DNA from: Lachnospiraceae bacterium KM106-2
GTDB taxonomy: Bacteria > Bacillota > Clostridia > Lachnospirales > Lachnospiraceae
Length of the DNA: 64,000 nucleotides
Direction of reading: 5' to 3'
Assembly (NCBI GenBank): GCA_009731425.1
Contig: AP018794.1
Coordinates: 3,304,501-3,368,500 of the forward strand
Notes under the pieces: generated by a model
The model's database searches: none
Told to the model about the DNA's origin: nothing
Seen by the model: only the letters and a program-made list of their open reading frames with translations
Translations under genes and position numbers: made by a program
Shown here: piece after piece, positions 49,841-58,404 of the stretch
How positions within the stretch are numbered: position 1 is the first letter of the stretch
Layout: every line of letters starts with the position of its first letter

Positions 49841-50080
49841 TATGGTGTACCTCCTTATAGATTTAGGTGGACTAAACTACTGTCCAAGGTCACCGCCGTT
49901 AATAAATAGAAAGAAAGTTTTCTAAATGAGAAAGACCTTGCTGCAGGACAGCAAGGTCATATAAGTCATCACTAGAATATCTTACATTTCCTCGGTAGGC
50001 GTTTTCATCCTTATGCCTTACGGCACCTACTGTCTTCGGCAGTTATAAAATAATTAAATGAACATTTTGTCCACTCAACA
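49841..50080 (-). promoter_or_regulatory. L10 leader RNA of rplJ-rplL
   Basis: The minus strand carries the stem-loop ACTGCCGAAGACAGT next to TAGGTGCC and GGCATAAGG (49981-50046), a composition typical of L10-binding leaders. Downstream, GACCTTGCTG pairs with CAGCAAGGTC (49934-49958), followed by a short T-rich run, which could be an attenuator. The whole leader is about 240 nt. The family match is by memory of the consensus, not by a search. Confidence 0.75.
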
Positions 50081-50086
50081 TCTCGA

Positions 50087-50116
50087 AGTATATCATTATT
50101 CGATGTATTCTGTCAA
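50087..50116 (-). promoter_or_regulatory. Promoter of rplJ-rplL
   Basis: TTGACA (50111-50116) and TATACT (50087-50092) are 18 nt apart on the minus strand, right at the beginning of the L10 leader. Confidence 0.75.
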
Positions 50117-50211
50117 GCTTTTTATGTACATTTTTATTTATAAATCCAAGAGAATATTTCTCCACCTTTATCCCATATGTTAGTTTCCATAATATTGTTT
50201 TTCTAACAACT

Positions 50212-50246
50212 AAAAAAACAGCGCGCAGACATACATCTGCGCGCTG
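50212..50246 (-). terminator. Terminator after rplA
   Basis: CAGCGCGCAGA pairs with TCTGCGCGCTG (11 bp, GC-rich, 6-nt loop) and is followed by seven T on the minus strand, about 35 nt past the rplA stop. Confidence 0.95.
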
Positions 50247-50279
50247 AATTATTAATTGCTTACCGCTCCGGTATGAAAC

Positions 50280-50972
50280 TTAGCCTAATTTGCTAGCGTT
50301 AAGTTTTACACCAGGTCCCATAGTGGAAGCTACAGTAACACTCTTCATGTATTGACCTTTAGCAGCACTTGGTTTAGCTTTAACAATTGCCCCGATTAGA
50401 GTATTGAAGTTTTCAGTAAGTTGTTCTTCTGTGAAAGAAGCTTTACCAACTGGAACATGAATAATATTTGCTTTATCTAATCTATATTCGATCTTACCTG
50501 CTTTGATATCATTAACAGCTTTTGTAACATCCATTGTAACAGTACCAGCTTTAGGGTTTGGCATTAAACCTTTTGGTCCAAGTACACGTCCTAAACGACC
50601 AACTACACCCATCATATCAGGAGTTGCTACTACAACGTCGAAATCAAACCATCCATCGTTTTGAATCTTTGGAATTAATTCTTCGCCACCAACGAAATCT
50701 GCACCAGCAGCTTCTGCTTCTGCAACTTTGTCACCTTTAGCGAAAACTAAAACTTTTACAGTTTTACCAGTACCGTGTGGTAATACTACAGCACCACGTA
50801 CTTGTTGGTCAGCATGACGTCCATCAACACCAAGTTTGATATGAGCTTCGATTGTTTCATCAAATTTTGCAACAGCTGATTTTTTAACTAGACTAACTGC
50901 TTCTTCTACATCATAAAATGCAGCTCTATCAATAAGTTTAGCAGCTTCTACGTATTTCTTTCCTCTTTTCAT
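50280..50972 (-). CDS. rplA: 50S ribosomal protein L1
   Basis: The 230-residue protein is L1 of the mobile E-site stalk. It has [41 protein letters not shown] and the C-terminal [23 protein letters not shown]1 is a known repressor of its own operon, and a candidate binding structure lies just upstream of the start and again upstream of rplK. Confidence 0.98.
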   Translation of the reverse strand: MKRGKKYVEAAKLIDRAAFYDVEEAVSLVKKSAVAKFDETIEAHIKLGVDGRHADQQVRGAVVLPHGTGKTVKVLVFAKGDKVAEAEAAGADFVGGEELIPKIQNDGWFDFDVVVATPDMMGVVGRLGRVLGPKGLMPNPKAGTVTMDVTKAVNDIKAGKIEYRLDKANIIHVPVGKASFTEEQLTENFNTLIGAIVKAKPSAAKGQYMKSVTVASTMGPGVKLNASKLG

Positions 50973-50993
50973 TGAATAAACCTCCTAGTGGTA

Positions 50994-51058
50994 TTATCGG
51001 GAGCTTTCGGCATATGCCTCATGATATATGTGCGAGTGACACATATTAACCCTCCCAC
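50994..51058 (-). promoter_or_regulatory. Candidate L1-binding element before rplA
   Basis: On the minus strand GTGGGAGGG and CTCCCGATAA enclose a hairpin (ATATGTG/CACATAT, 51026-51046). The same outer motif occurs before rplK at 51607-51631. Binding by L1 is inferred from position and from the GTGGGAGG-like core. Confidence 0.5.
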
Positions 51059-51152
51059 GTTACTACGATCAAACGGCTTCCGTCATTTTTTTATCGCCGG
51101 ATCAATTTCTATTTAAACAGTGATTAATTACTTTTGATTATTGTATCAGAGA

Positions 51153-51578
51153 TTAGTCTTCTACAACGATACCCATACTTCTTGCAGTACCAGAAATCAT
51201 GCTGATAGCAGATTCGATGCTTGCTGCATTTAAGTCAGGCATTTTAAGTTCAGCGATTTCTTGAACTTTTGCTCTAGAAATTGTTGCAACTTTAGTTTTG
51301 TTTGGAACACCAGAACCAGATTTGATGTTACATGCTTTCTTTAATAAAACTGCTGCTGGAGGAGTTTTAGTAATGAAGCTGAAACTTCTATCCTGATATA
51401 CTGTGATTACTACTGGAATAATCATTCCTTCTTGGTTAGCAGTTCTTGCATTGAACTCTTTTGTAAATTGAACAATGTTTACACCGTGTTGACCAAGAGC
51501 AGGACCAACTGGTGGAGCTGGTGTAGCCTTTGCAGCTGGAATTTGTAATTTGATATAACCTGTAACTTTCTTTGCCAT
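51153..51578 (-). CDS. rplK: 50S ribosomal protein L11
   Basis: The 141-residue protein is L11, which binds the GTPase centre of 23S rRNA and is needed for RelA activation. It has [29 protein letters not shown], then [17 protein letters not shown] and a C-terminal GTARSMGI. It is 180 nt upstream of rplA. Confidence 0.98.
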   Translation of the reverse strand: MAKKVTGYIKLQIPAAKATPAPPVGPALGQHGVNIVQFTKEFNARTANQEGMIIPVVITVYQDRSFSFITKTPPAAVLLKKACNIKSGSGVPNKTKVATISRAKVQEIAELKMPDLNAASIESAISMISGTARSMGIVVED

Positions 51579-51606
51579 TATAGCGTACCTCCTGAATTTT
51601 GTGGTC

Positions 51607-51631
51607 TTATCGGGAGTTTATACCCTCCCAC
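51607..51631 (-). promoter_or_regulatory. Candidate L1-binding element before rplK
   Basis: The minus strand has GTGGGAGGGT, a short loop and ACTCCCGATAA, a compact version of the element before rplA. It sits in the 73-nt nusG-rplK gap, next to a hairpin at 51632-51650. Confidence 0.5.
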
Positions 51632-51650
51632 CATCTAGTCTATCTAGATG
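51632..51650 (-). other. Hairpin just after nusG
   Basis: CATCTAG pairs with CTAGATG (7 bp) around a 5-nt loop, almost touching the nusG stop. No T-run. Confidence 0.45.
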
Positions 51651-51651
51651 T

Positions 51652-52170
51652 CTACATCTTTTTTATATCCGTGAAACTAATCTCAACAGGAGTTTCACGA
51701 CCAAACATATCCACATCGATTGTTACATATTGTTTGTGTTCATCAATCTTTTTGATCAATGAAACTGTGCCTTCCCAAGCACCAGATGTAACAACAATGG
51801 AATCGCCAACTTCAAAATCAATTTGAAGTCTGTCTTTGCTTACGATGCCCATGCTTTGCATCTCTTGTTCTGTCAATGGAACTGGCTTTGATCCTGGTCC
51901 AACGAACCCTGTAACACCTCTGGTATTACGAACCACATACCATGTTTCGTCATTCATAATCATATGAATTAGAACATAAGCTGGAAACATTTTTTTGCTT
52001 ACCTGCTTTTTAACTCCATTTTTCATTTCGACTACTTCTTGCATAGGAACGGATACTTCTAAAATTTGGTCTTGAAGTTTTCTGTTTTCGATTGTTTTTT
52101 CAATATCTACTTTTACCTTATTCTCATAACCGGAATAAGTATGAACAACATACCAATTTGCTTCTGTCAT
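51652..52170 (-). CDS. nusG: Transcription termination/antitermination factor NusG
   Basis: The 172-residue protein has the NGN domain (MTEANWYVVHTYSGYENKVK ... WYVVRNTRGVTGFVGPGSKPVPL) and a C-terminal KOW domain (FEVGDSIVVTSGAWEGTVSLI). ATG at 52170 follows GGGTGAGAAG. An open frame extending to 52233 overlaps the end of secE and is not part of the protein. Confidence 0.97.
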   Translation of the reverse strand: MTEANWYVVHTYSGYENKVKVDIEKTIENRKLQDQILEVSVPMQEVVEMKNGVKKQVSKKMFPAYVLIHMIMNDETWYVVRNTRGVTGFVGPGSKPVPLTEQEMQSMGIVSKDRLQIDFEVGDSIVVTSGAWEGTVSLIKKIDEHKQYVTIDVDMFGRETPVEISFTDIKKM

Positions 52171-52180
52171 CTTCTCACCC

Positions 52181-52390
52181 TTATCTAAGCAATAAATCAA
52201 TGCCTGCATTAAAGCCTGCATCAACAACTGCAATAATTACGCCTAAAATAATGGAAGCAATTACTACTGCTCCTGTTTGCTTAACTAAAGCATCCTTTTC
52301 AGGCCAAACAATTTTACTAAACTCGGATTTTAGAGACTTGAATTTGCTTTTCTTTGGAGCTGCTTCTACATTATTTGCTGTATCTCCCAT
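52181..52390 (-). CDS. secE: Protein translocase subunit SecE
   Basis: The 69-residue protein has the conserved cytosolic helix (FKSLKSEFSKIVWPEKDALVKQT) and one membrane segment (AVVIASIILGVIIAVVDAGF). It clamps SecY. Start ATG at 52390 is supported by AAAGGA. It is 10 nt before nusG. Confidence 0.95.
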   Translation of the reverse strand: MGDTANNVEAAPKKSKFKSLKSEFSKIVWPEKDALVKQTGAVVIASIILGVIIAVVDAGFNAGIDLLLR

Positions 52391-52481
52391 ACTATCACAT
52401 TCCTTTCTCATAAACGTCCAAATGAACATTTATAAACAAAGATATCAATCTCGCCGATTGCTTTATCAATAAATGATAAGA

Positions 52482-52631
52482 TTATTTAGTTTCTTTGTGT
52501 AATGTGTGTGTCTTACAGAACTTACAGTATTTCTTAGTTTCCATTCTGTCTGGATGTGCTTTTTTTTCTTTAGTCATGTTATAGTTACGTTGTTTACATT
52601 CTGTACAAGCTAATGTGATTTTTACGCGCAC
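52482..52631 (-). CDS. rpmG: 50S ribosomal protein L33
   Basis: The 49-residue protein reads [17 protein letters not shown] and keeps two CxxC pairs (CTEC and CKFC), so it is the zinc-binding L33. The start is GTG at 52631, 8 nt after GGAGG. The preceding GTG is part of that site. It is the first gene of rpmG-secE-nusG-rplK-rplA. Confidence 0.95.
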   Translation of the reverse strand: MRVKITLACTECKQRNYNMTKEKKAHPDRMETKKYCKFCKTHTLHKETK

Positions 52632-52738
52632 AGTTGCCACCTCCGCTAATTATTAATTAATTGTTTACTTCTATTCACTGTTTTAAACATTTATCGATTT
52701 TTAGGCATAAAAAAAAAGACCTCTTCCATCGCTAGTTT

Positions 52739-52767
52739 AGGATAACACAATCTAGCATTTACGTCAA
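52739..52767 (-). promoter_or_regulatory. Promoter of rpmG-secE-nusG-rplKA
   Basis: TTGACG (52762-52767) and TATCCT (52739-52744) are 17 nt apart on the minus strand with an extended TGT before the -10, about 108 nt upstream of rpmG. Confidence 0.65.
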
Positions 52768-52848
52768 TATTTTTTTGTGAATTGAATCTAAATGCCATCA
52801 TTTACATTATTTCATCTTTTTCTGCCAATTATCACACTTTTAGACTAC

Positions 52849-52884
52849 AAAAAAAAGAAAGCGAACTACATTAATCCGCTCTCT
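52849..52884 (-). terminator. Terminator of the response regulator gene
   Basis: AGAGAGCG and CGCTTTCT form an 8-bp stem overlapping the stop codon, followed by eight T on the minus strand. Confidence 0.7.
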
Positions 52885-54442
52885 CTTTCATATAATCTGT
52901 TGGTGAAATTCCAACATATTTTTTAAATATTCTGCTGAAATAATTTGGATCCTGATATCCCACCAAGTAACAAATTTCTTTTATTGTCTTATCGCTACGA
53001 TTTAATAACTCTTTCGCCTTTGAAACTCTCAAATTTGTCATCCACTCAACATAGTTTGTATTCATCTCTTCTTTAAATATCTTACTAAAATGCTGCGGAC
53101 TCAAATTAACATATGCTGCAATATCATTTAACGACAATTCCTGACTATAATGTTTTTGAGCATATTCAATTGCGACATTAATCGTATTTGATTTTCGATC
53201 AAGCTTTTTCAATCTAAAATTACGAATCAGTATATTGAATTGTGTTGCCGCCCACTTAATCTGCTGTTCTTCATCAATCTCATAAATACTCGGTATGTAC
53301 TCCAAATAATTGCTTCGATTAACTTCAGAATTATTCATCTTATTTAATTCATTACGGACAAGAATCAAGATTTCAATGATCTTACGTACTCGCTCTCTAG
53401 AATCATAACCTCGGATAGACTGTATTATATTATTAAAATAATAAACAGCATCTTGCTTTCCATATCGAATCGCTTCAACCAATGCCTGCTCTTGTTCAAT
53501 CAAGTTGCTATACTCTCTAGCCTTAATCTTGATCTCTTTAATATGAACAATTGCTCCCTCTTGTTTATAGTTACTGCAATCTAATGCCTCTTCATAACTA
53601 CTAGAGATTCTTGCAAGTGGTTTTATACTGCCAATTCCAATAAAAGCATCTAATAGAAACAACTGTTTTATTACCGTGTTTATCTTTTTGGCTATCTTTA
53701 TCGTTTCATTTCGATGTTCTATTGTTTCCCTTGCGGAAGCATCCACATTAAAGTAGATTACCGTTCTATGAAAGACCTTGGCGCCAATCACATATCCTTT
53801 TCCATCTCCTAGCACATTTTTTATAGCACTACATATCTTAGGATACATCTTATCAATATCAAACGATGTGAGAAGGGATGAGTTATCATACTCTATATTC
53901 ATAACGAATCCCATGGGAGATAAATGTAGGTACTTCTGATATACTTTCAGATCTTTACTGCATCCTGCATTAAAGATTACTGTATTAATAAAACTATACC
54001 CCATATATTCGTAAGCATCATTTAATATATTCTCTTCTCTTAAAAATCGCTTTTTATCTTCGTCTTTTTCTTTTATCTTCAATATTTCTTGCTTTATTGC
54101 TTGAGAAAAAGAAGACTCATTCAAAGGCTTCAATTCATATCCACTCACATTTAAATGCATCGCTTGTACTGCAAATCCAAAGTAATCATAGGACGAGATA
54201 ACAATAATATGAACGCTTTCATTAAACTTTCTGATCTGACGAATTGCCTCTAATCCATTCAGCCCTAGAATTTCAATTGCAACAATCAACAGCTCCGGTT
54301 CTGTCTGTATTGTCTCCTTAATCAGTTCATCACCTGTTTTTACAATTTTAACAAGATCAGCATCTTTAATTTGTTCCTTAATAATCTTTTGTATTGCACT
54401 AATAGACTGCTCTTCAATTTCCCCTACAATAATTTTATACAT
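52871..54442 (-). CDS. Atypical response regulator with AraC-type DNA-binding domain
   Basis: The 523-residue protein has a receiver domain (about 1-125), a middle region of about 270 residues, and a C-terminal AraC helix-turn-helix pair (about 420-520, LSLNDIAAYVNLSPQHFSKIFKEE and GISPTDYMKE), the YesN plan. The phospho-acceptor Asp is replaced by Ala 55 (LLIVAIEILGLNGLEAI), and the acidic pair near the N terminus reads GE instead of DD. Ser 83 and Lys 105 remain. No histidine kinase is nearby. It is 8 nt downstream of the HD-GYP gene. It may be phosphorylation-independent. Confidence 0.85.
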   Translation of the reverse strand: MYKIIVGEIEEQSISAIQKIIKEQIKDADLVKIVKTGDELIKETIQTEPELLIVAIEILGLNGLEAIRQIRKFNESVHIIVISSYDYFGFAVQAMHLNVSGYELKPLNESSFSQAIKQEILKIKEKDEDKKRFLREENILNDAYEYMGYSFINTVIFNAGCSKDLKVYQKYLHLSPMGFVMNIEYDNSSLLTSFDIDKMYPKICSAIKNVLGDGKGYVIGAKVFHRTVIYFNVDASARETIEHRNETIKIAKKINTVIKQLFLLDAFIGIGSIKPLARISSSYEEALDCSNYKQEGAIVHIKEIKIKAREYSNLIEQEQALVEAIRYGKQDAVYYFNNIIQSIRGYDSRERVRKIIEILILVRNELNKMNNSEVNRSNYLEYIPSIYEIDEEQQIKWAATQFNILIRNFRLKKLDRKSNTINVAIEYAQKHYSQELSLNDIAAYVNLSPQHFSKIFKEEMNTNYVEWMTNLRVSKAKELLNRSDKTIKEICYLVGYQDPNYFSRIFKKYVGISPTDYMKERAD

Positions 54443-54450
54443 TTTATCCG

Positions 54451-55527
54451 TTATACACCTTTATCTATCTCTATTTCTGACTCTACAATAGTAATCGCCA
54501 ATTCATCGAGTAAGTTAATTTCATACATAGGTCTTATATCGTTTCCCTTCTCATCTGCAATAATACGAACGATCGGACGAAGTGGAACACTTCTGTTTTG
54601 ATCTTTTACAATACCATATAGCCCATTAGATAATCTAACAATTGCACCATTCGGATAAATAGCAATCTGTTGAATAAATATAGCAACCAGATTTGTATCA
54701 AACTTCGTATCCGCACTTTCAATCAAGTAATTAACAGCTTGCTGATTTGACCAACGTTTTCGATAACATCGATCTGAAGTTAATGCATCATACACATCGG
54801 CAATTGCCACGATTCTCGCGAATTCATGAAGATCACCGGCTTTTACGCCTCTTGGATATCCGCTTCCATCCATACGTTCATGGTGGAACAATGAAATGAT
54901 TCTTGATAATTCAGTAATCTCATTGCAGCTCTTTAATGCATGATATCCTAGAGTAGTATGTGTCTTCACATATTCAAACTCTTCTTCTGTTAATTGCCCC
55001 TCTTTAAATAAGATCTTTTTATCCAGTAGTACTTTCCCCAAATCGTGAAGTAATGTTCCTGCAGCTAATTTCTTCAGCATCGAACGACTATAGTTCAACT
55101 GCTTCGCTATCAACAAAGAATAAACCGTTGTACTTACCGAATGTGTAAATGTATATTCATCGGTTGCGCTGATATCATTCAAGCTAACTTGCACATCTTT
55201 ATTCAACAATATGTCGTTAATTACATTATCTACAACATCTGATATGTACTCAAATTCCATTGTGCTATTCCGTGCAAAATTATCAACCGTTTCTCGCAGC
55301 ACTTTTTTACAAGCCACTCTCGTCTGCTCAGATACAGCATCGGGTATAATAATACCTTCACTCTTATCATCTTCCACATAAACGTACTCAATTCCCATAC
55401 GCTTTAGGTTTTTACAGAACTTAGCAATATCCGTCTGGCCGGCTTTGAGTATCAAACAATCCCTATAATATATTGATTTTGCAAGAACCATATCTGGTTT
55501 AATCATTGATGTTGAAACCAGTCGCAT
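54451..55527 (-). CDS. HD-GYP domain protein (putative cyclic-di-GMP phosphodiesterase)
   Basis: The 358-residue protein has the HD-GYP signature: HS at 129, LLHDLGK (HD at 161-162) and HHERMDGSGYPRG (215-227). HD-GYP enzymes hydrolyse cyclic di-GMP to GMP. The N-terminal 120 residues are a variable sensor-like region of a type common in Clostridia, without a membrane segment. A promoter at 55555-55584 precedes it, and the atypical response regulator follows 8 nt later, so the two are an operon. Confidence 0.9.
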   Translation of the reverse strand: MRLVSTSMIKPDMVLAKSIYYRDCLILKAGQTDIAKFCKNLKRMGIEYVYVEDDKSEGIIIPDAVSEQTRVACKKVLRETVDNFARNSTMEFEYISDVVDNVINDILLNKDVQVSLNDISATDEYTFTHSVSTTVYSLLIAKQLNYSRSMLKKLAAGTLLHDLGKVLLDKKILFKEGQLTEEEFEYVKTHTTLGYHALKSCNEITELSRIISLFHHERMDGSGYPRGVKAGDLHEFARIVAIADVYDALTSDRCYRKRWSNQQAVNYLIESADTKFDTNLVAIFIQQIAIYPNGAIVRLSNGLYGIVKDQNRSVPLRPIVRIIADEKGNDIRPMYEINLLDELAITIVESEIEIDKGV

Positions 55528-55554
55528 GACAGTACCTCCTTTAAAACTACAGTA

Positions 55555-55584
55555 ATTCTACCATAAATCCACCTAAATCAGCAA
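55555..55584 (-). promoter_or_regulatory. Promoter of the HD-GYP / response regulator operon
   Basis: TTGCTG (55579-55584) and TAGAAT (55555-55560) are 18 nt apart on the minus strand, with an extended TGG before the -10. Confidence 0.55.
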
Positions 55585-55599
55585 GAAATTTTATAAATT

Positions 55600-56004
55600 T
55601 TAAAAAAAATGAAACTCCGGTTTTTTTCTCCCAAACAACCAATATCTGATATAATCATCTGCCACTATAGCTAGCACTGATAGAAAAGCCCATATGATAC
55701 TGAAAATCAGGCAGACCTGTCCTGCTATATTAAATGGAATATCTACATAATTCCACACATTAAGACCCATTCGTAAATTAACTACGATCCCTGTCACAAA
55801 TTCTATTATCGTAACGATCACTCCAGATAAAATCATTTGCATGATCAACGGAGGATTTTTCTCCCCCTCATCGAGCAATCCTATCAGCCAGAAACTTAAG
55901 CCCCCTGCAATGAACATAGAGATATGAGAACTACCTTTATAAAGAATTTCGATTAAACCATAAGCAAACCCACCAAATATAAATAAAAAGATATTTTGCA
56001 TCAT
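55600..56004 (-). CDS. Small multi-spanning membrane protein (putative ABC-transporter-type permease family)
   Basis: The 134-residue protein has about four hydrophobic segments (7-21, 28-45, 55-77, 95-113) and ends in a basic tail. FGGFAYGLIEILYKGSSHISMF resembles the putative type IV ABC-transporter permease family of Firmicutes. The assignment is tentative and no partner is seen. GGAGG precedes the ATG pair at 56004. Confidence 0.6.
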   Translation of the reverse strand: MMQNIFLFIFGGFAYGLIEILYKGSSHISMFIAGGLSFWLIGLLDEGEKNPPLIMQMILSGVIVTIIEFVTGIVVNLRMGLNVWNYVDIPFNIAGQVCLIFSIIWAFLSVLAIVADDYIRYWLFGRKKPEFHFF

Positions 56005-56137
56005 AAAAATACCTCCATTGATTTATAATGTAAGTATGACCTGATTTAACGTTTTCTTGTTAGGTGGATTATAGGTAACATATGAATTACTTTCCTCTTA
56101 ATCCATAAAGCAGCCTTAATTATTTTTGTTTACGTAA

Positions 56138-56172
56138 AAAAATACCATGTCGATTAACGACATGGTATTTTT
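56138..56172 (-). terminator. Terminator of the rnf operon
   Basis: AAAAATACCATGTCG pairs perfectly with CGACATGGTATTTTT (15 bp, 5-nt loop) with T runs on both strands, 25 nt past the rnfB stop. Confidence 0.95.
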
Positions 56173-56196
56173 CTTATATTATGACAATACTGTCAA

Positions 56197-56997
56197 TTAT
56201 AATTGATTTTGAATAACTTTTGTTGGACACTTAGCAGCACATTTACCACAATGAGTACATTTACTTTGATCGATATAAGCTAAGTTATTTTCAACTTTAA
56301 CCGCATCAAATTCACATTGTCTAGTACACATACCACAACCGATACATCCTGCTTCACAAACAGCTTTCACGTCTTTACCTTTTTCTAAAGAGCTACAACG
56401 TACGATTTGTGTTGCTTTTTCCGGAATAAATTCAATTAAGTGTTTTGGACAGATTGCGACACATTTACCACAAGCTTTACATTTTTCTTTATCAACTTTT
56501 GCAATACCTTCAACGATATGAATCGCATCAAAAGGACATGCTTTTACACAGCTTCCAAGACCAAGACATCCGTAAGAACATCCTTTATCACCTTGACCAG
56601 GAATCATAACTGCCTGATTACAATCTTGAACTCCATAATAATTAAATTTAGAATTTGCTTTTTCACAAGTACCAGCACATTTAACAAATGCTACTTGTTT
56701 TTCACCAGCATCTGCAGAAACGCCCATGATTTCACCGATCTTAGCCGCAACAACGTCGCCACCAACTGGACATCCTGAAACTGGAGCTTCTCCTTTTGCG
56801 ATTGCTTTTGCAAGGCCGTCACAACCCGCATAACCACAACCACCACAGTTATTACCTGGTAATTCTTCACGAACTAATACTTCACGTTCGTCAACTTCAA
56901 CTTCAAATTTCTTAGCAGCAACACCAAGAAGCAGACCAATTAATAAACCAGTCACACTAACGACTACCGCTGTAAGTATAAGAGCTGTAATATTCAT
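56197..56997 (-). CDS. rnfB: Rnf complex subunit RnfB (ferredoxin-type)
   Basis: The 266-residue subunit has one N-terminal membrane helix, then the Fe-S domain CGGCGYAGCDGLAKA with a CPVGG, and six or more C-terminal cysteine clusters of ferredoxin type (CKACGKCVAICP, CIGCGMCTRQC, CTHCGKCAAKCP). It takes electrons from ferredoxin into the complex. It is the last gene of rnfCDGEAB. Confidence 0.95.
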   Translation of the reverse strand: MNITALILTAVVVSVTGLLIGLLLGVAAKKFEVEVDEREVLVREELPGNNCGGCGYAGCDGLAKAIAKGEAPVSGCPVGGDVVAAKIGEIMGVSADAGEKQVAFVKCAGTCEKANSKFNYYGVQDCNQAVMIPGQGDKGCSYGCLGLGSCVKACPFDAIHIVEGIAKVDKEKCKACGKCVAICPKHLIEFIPEKATQIVRCSSLEKGKDVKAVCEAGCIGCGMCTRQCEFDAVKVENNLAYIDQSKCTHCGKCAAKCPTKVIQNQL

Positions 56998-57010
56998 TTT
57001 TGTCTACCCC

Positions 57011-57586
57011 CTAGATTAATCCTGAGAATCCCATGAACGCCATTGCCATGAGTCCTGCTGTAATTAAAACGATTGGTGTGCCTTTGAAAGATTCAGTAAC
57101 ATCATTACCTTCGATTCTTTCACGAACACCTGCCATGATAACGATGGCGATTAAGAATCCAAGTGAAACACCAACACCGTTTACAATACTTTCAACAAAT
57201 CCATAACCGTTGCTGATATTGTTAACAGCTGTACCAAGTACTGCACAGTTTGTAGTGATCAATGGAAGGTATACACCTAATGATTCATATAAACTAGGCA
57301 TTGATTTCTTTAAGAACATTTCGATCAACTGTACTAACGCAGCGATAACTAAGATAAATACGATTGTTTGTAAATATCCTAAGTCTAATGTATCTAAGAT
57401 ACATACTTGAATCGCATAAGTGATCGCTGATGCGATTGTGATAACGAATAATACGGCTGCACCCATTCCGGCTGCAGTTTCAGTCTTTTTAGATACTCCT
57501 AAGAATGGACATAAACCTAGGAACTGACTTAATACAACGTTGTTAACTAATGCTGCACCAATTAAAATTAATATTAAACCGCTCAT
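57011..57586 (-). CDS. rnfA: Rnf complex subunit RnfA
   Basis: The 191-residue membrane protein has about six helices and the family core NNVVLSQFLGLCPFLGVSKK plus LPLITTNCAVLGTA, with the conserved Cys residues that hold a membrane Fe-S cluster in Rnf/Nqr. It pairs with RnfE, its homologue. Confidence 0.95.
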   Translation of the reverse strand: MSGLILILIGAALVNNVVLSQFLGLCPFLGVSKKTETAAGMGAAVLFVITIASAITYAIQVCILDTLDLGYLQTIVFILVIAALVQLIEMFLKKSMPSLYESLGVYLPLITTNCAVLGTAVNNISNGYGFVESIVNGVGVSLGFLIAIVIMAGVRERIEGNDVTESFKGTPIVLITAGLMAMAFMGFSGLI

Positions 57587-57602
57587 TTAAATCCATCCTC
57601 CT

Positions 57603-58391
57603 TTATTCTTGATTAGCTTTAGCTTCTTCAGCTGCTTTTGCTTTCGCTGCGGCTGCTGCTTTTGCTTTAGCAAGTTTTTCTGCTTTAATAGCTTCTTTTT
57701 GTGCATCGATCATTTCTTTGTTAGAAGCACAAGAGCTTCCTGAACAACTTGCACAGTTACCACCACATGCGATTTCTGTATCTGCTTTTGTGTTTGTAGC
57801 ACTTGGAGCTTTGAATTTGTTCTGAAGTGCTGTTAAACATGCAAGTACGAAGAATGCACCTGGAGCTAATTTCATGATTGCAATTGGTGTATAAGCTTCC
57901 GGCATAACTGTTGCGCCAAATACTGTACCTGCACCAATAATTTCACGGAAGATACCGATCAATGTTAAACCGATCGTAAAACCGCATCCCATTCCTAAAC
58001 CATCAAATAATGAAGGAAATACTGGATTCTTAGAAGCATAAGATTCTGCTCTACCTAAGATGATACAGTTAACTACGATAAGTGGAAGGTATAAACCTAA
58101 TAAATCTTTAACCGCTGGAAGATAAGCTTCTAATACCATTTGTAACATTGTTACAAATGAAGCAACGATTACGATAAACGCTGGGATTCTTACCTTTTCA
58201 GGAATAATGTTTCTCATTGCAGAAATCATTGCATTAGATAATACTAATACAAACATAGTTGCAAGTCCCATGTACATACCATTTTGAGCAGAGGACGTAA
58301 CAGCTAATGTTGGACACATACCAAGCATTAATACAAATGTTGGATTTTCTTTGATAATACCGTTATACAAACGTTCTAAACATCTTTTCAC
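57603..58391 (-). CDS. rnfE: Rnf complex subunit RnfE with a cysteine-rich tail
   Basis: The 262-residue subunit starts at GTG 58391 (MKRCLERLYNGIIKENP, GGAGG 8 nt before). The membrane part (to about 190) has GMCPTLAVTSSAQNG and LPLIVVNCIILGRAE, matching RnfE. Residues about 195-262 are extra: cysteines at 209, 213, 216 and 221 (CGGNCASCSGSSC), followed by an Ala/Lys-rich helix. RnfE proteins are usually about 200-230 residues, so this tail of about 65 residues is unusual. Its role is unknown. Confidence 0.93.
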   Translation of the reverse strand: MKRCLERLYNGIIKENPTFVLMLGMCPTLAVTSSAQNGMYMGLATMFVLVLSNAMISAMRNIIPEKVRIPAFIVIVASFVTMLQMVLEAYLPAVKDLLGLYLPLIVVNCIILGRAESYASKNPVFPSLFDGLGMGCGFTIGLTLIGIFREIIGAGTVFGATVMPEAYTPIAIMKLAPGAFFVLACLTALQNKFKAPSATNTKADTEIACGGNCASCSGSSCASNKEMIDAQKEAIKAEKLAKAKAAAAAKAKAAEEAKANQE

Positions 58392-58404
58392 TTGTCAGAC
58401 CTCC

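Noticed and set aside
49934-49958. GC-rich hairpin as an independent terminator of rplJ
   Set aside because: It lies inside the rplJ leader, with a poor T-run. It is more likely an attenuator or leader fold, so it is described with the L10 leader.
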